Part shown: one piece after another, positions 4,315 to 5,126 of the stretch | How the letters are laid out: each line of letters opens with the position of its first letter | Numbering within the stretch: position 1 is the first letter of the stretch | Source of the DNA: Deltaproteobacteria bacterium | GTDB lineage: Bacteria > Desulfobacterota > Binatia > UBA9968 | DNA length: 5,126 nucleotides | Assembly: GCA_023250495.1 (NCBI GenBank) | Contig: JAHFAP010000226.1 | Coordinates: 1-5,126 of the forward strand | Direction of reading: 5' to 3' | Program-made: the position numbers and the translations under genes | Notes under the pieces: model-generated | The model's input: only the letters and a program-made list of their open reading frames with translations | What the model was told of the DNA's origin: nothing | The model's database searches: none

Positions 4315-5126
4315 ATGATTAAAAAACTTTGTTGCCTTGTTCTTGGCGCTATGCTCTTGGCTCTTAGCTTTCCCGCCGACGCGCAGCAGCCGAAGAAAGT
4401 CCCACGGATGATAGGTTTCTTACAGGGTGGGGCGACTCCCGTTTCCTTGGTCGAGGCATTCAGGGAAGGACTGCGTGAGCTGGGGTACGTTGAGGGACAG
4501 AACATTGTGATTGAGTACCGACGGGCACAAGGAAAGCTCGATCAAATCCCTGCTCTTGTGGCAGAGCTAGTCCGGCTCAAGGTTGATGTCATCTTTACAC
4601 CGAATGGGACAGCAGCCCTGGCTGCCAAGAAAGCCACAAGTACGATTCCGATCGTCATTATTATCGCTTCTGATCCTGTTGGGATTGGGCTCGTTACGAG
4701 CCTCGCGCGGCCGGGGGGAAATGTCACGGGCCTGACCCGCTTTACCACCGAGCTAAGTGGGAAGCGGCTGGAGCTACTGAAGGAAGCTTTCCCAAAAGTT
4801 TCTCTTGTCGCTGTTCTCTGGAACCCAGACAGTATCGGTCTATCTCCCGCTTTCAAAGACACGCAGGTCGCCGCCCACACGCTGGGCGTTCAACTTCTAT
4901 CCCTGGAGGTACGAGGATCTAACGATTTCGACAAAGCCTTCTCAGCCATAACAAAGAACCGCGCGAGCGCTCTCACGGTGCTGGGGGATGCCGTCACCAT
5001 TGTTCACCGAGCACGGATCCTGGAGTTCGCGGCAAAGAGCCGACTGCCAGCCATATACGACAGAACGGAGGATGCCGATTCGGGTGGCCTCATGGTCTAT
5101 GGAGTGAATGAGCCTGATATGTTCCG
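4315..5126 (+). CDS. ABC transporter substrate-binding protein, ABC_sub_bind (PF04392) family (3' truncated)
   Basis: Open to the window end; the first 270 residues are visible, perhaps 50-60 short of the usual 320-330. An N-terminal signal peptide (MIKK, hydrophobic 6-19, likely cleavage after A-D-A at 23) directs it to the periplasm. The type-I periplasmic-binding fold is seen in MIGFLQGGATPVSLVEAFREGL (32-53), LRELGYVEGQNIVIEYR (53-69), the VIFTPNGTAALAAKKAT strand-helix (92-108), IPIVIIIASDPVGIGLVTSLARPGGNVTG (111-139) and the second-lobe LVAVLWNPDS (164-173). This family (TrpX-like) includes amino-acid receptors, but most members, abundant in soil bacteria, have unknown ligands. It is a different fold class from the two NMT1-like proteins. 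ATG 4315 has GGAGG (4305-4309) at good spacing; ATG 4303 in the same frame is possible but lacks a ribosome-binding site. It diverges from the antitoxin gene with 76 bp between. Confidence 0.88.
   Translation, partial: MIKKLCCLVLGAMLLALSFPADAQQPKKVPRMIGFLQGGATPVSLVEAFREGLRELGYVEGQNIVIEYRRAQGKLDQIPALVAELVRLKVDVIFTPNGTAALAAKKATSTIPIVIIIASDPVGIGLVTSLARPGGNVTGLTRFTTELSGKRLELLKEAFPKVSLVAVLWNPDSIGLSPAFKDTQVAAHTLGVQLLSLEVRGSNDFDKAFSAITKNRASALTVLGDAVTIVHRARILEFAAKSRLPAIYDRTEDADSGGLMVYGVNEPDMF

Noticed and set aside
3471..4322. Long plus-strand open frame (283 codons) starting ATG 3471
   Set aside because: It is antisense to the PIN toxin and antitoxin genes, whose proteins show clear family motifs. 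Its translation is arginine/serine-rich and low in recognisable fold features, typical of a shadow frame.
4281..4880. Minus-strand open frames 4281-4505 and 4542-4880
   Set aside because: Both are antisense to the PF04392-type binding protein, whose plus-strand frame is open for 270 codons with strong family sequence.

Overview
This 5.1 kb window is bacterial and moderately GC-rich, with short intergenic gaps. It reads as accessory or metabolic chromosome from an environmental bacterium. Orphan NMT1/SsuA-type solute-binding proteins, a PF04392-type binding protein and a gentisate-dioxygenase-like bicupin together are a combination I associate with uncultured soil and groundwater lineages (Binatota/'Deltaproteobacteria', Tectomicrobia, Rokubacteria, some Betaproteobacteria). 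That placement is an impression from gene content; the window has no rRNA or taxonomic marker.

Layout, left to right. (1) 2-427, plus strand: the C-terminal end of an NMT1/SsuA-like periplasmic binding protein. (2) 440-1492, minus: a complete bicupin of the gentisate 1,2-dioxygenase family, ending 12 bp from the first gene in convergent orientation. (3) 1548-2303, minus: a TenA/PqqC-fold protein with metal-ligand spacing like the haem-oxygenase-like diiron oxidases (HDO). It lies upstream of the bicupin on the same strand with a 55 bp gap, so the two probably form an operon transcribed from about position 2305 leftwards. (4) 2401 (or 2386)-3375, plus: a second, complete NMT1/SsuA-like binding protein, divergent from the oxidase and bracketed by two identical 58 bp palindromic repeats. 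(5) 3530-4238, minus: a toxin-antitoxin pair with a DUF104-type (AF2212-like) antitoxin upstream and a PIN-domain RNase toxin overlapping it by 23 bp. (6) 4315-window end, plus: the N-terminal 270 residues of a third binding protein, of the unrelated ABC_sub_bind (PF04392) family.

How the genes may work together. Genes 1 to 4 look like one functional island: two related binding proteins flank a pair of non-haem-iron enzymes. Uptake of a small organic anion followed by oxidative modification or ring cleavage is a reasonable inference. No ABC permease or ATPase lies in the window and the substrate cannot be read from sequence. The toxin-antitoxin pair is probably an independent module.

The control regions are the less ordinary part. 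The antitoxin has a near-consensus sigma70-type promoter whose predicted start coincides with its ATG, so its mRNA is probably leaderless. The oxidase may share this arrangement. The bicupin start codon sits in a perfect 7 bp hairpin that also takes up part of its ribosome-binding site. The oxidase-bicupin spacer consists of degenerate heptamer repeats that can form alternative hairpins. No tRNA, rRNA, CRISPR array, insertion sequence or canonical intrinsic terminator was found, and no gene-free stretch exceeds 300 bp.
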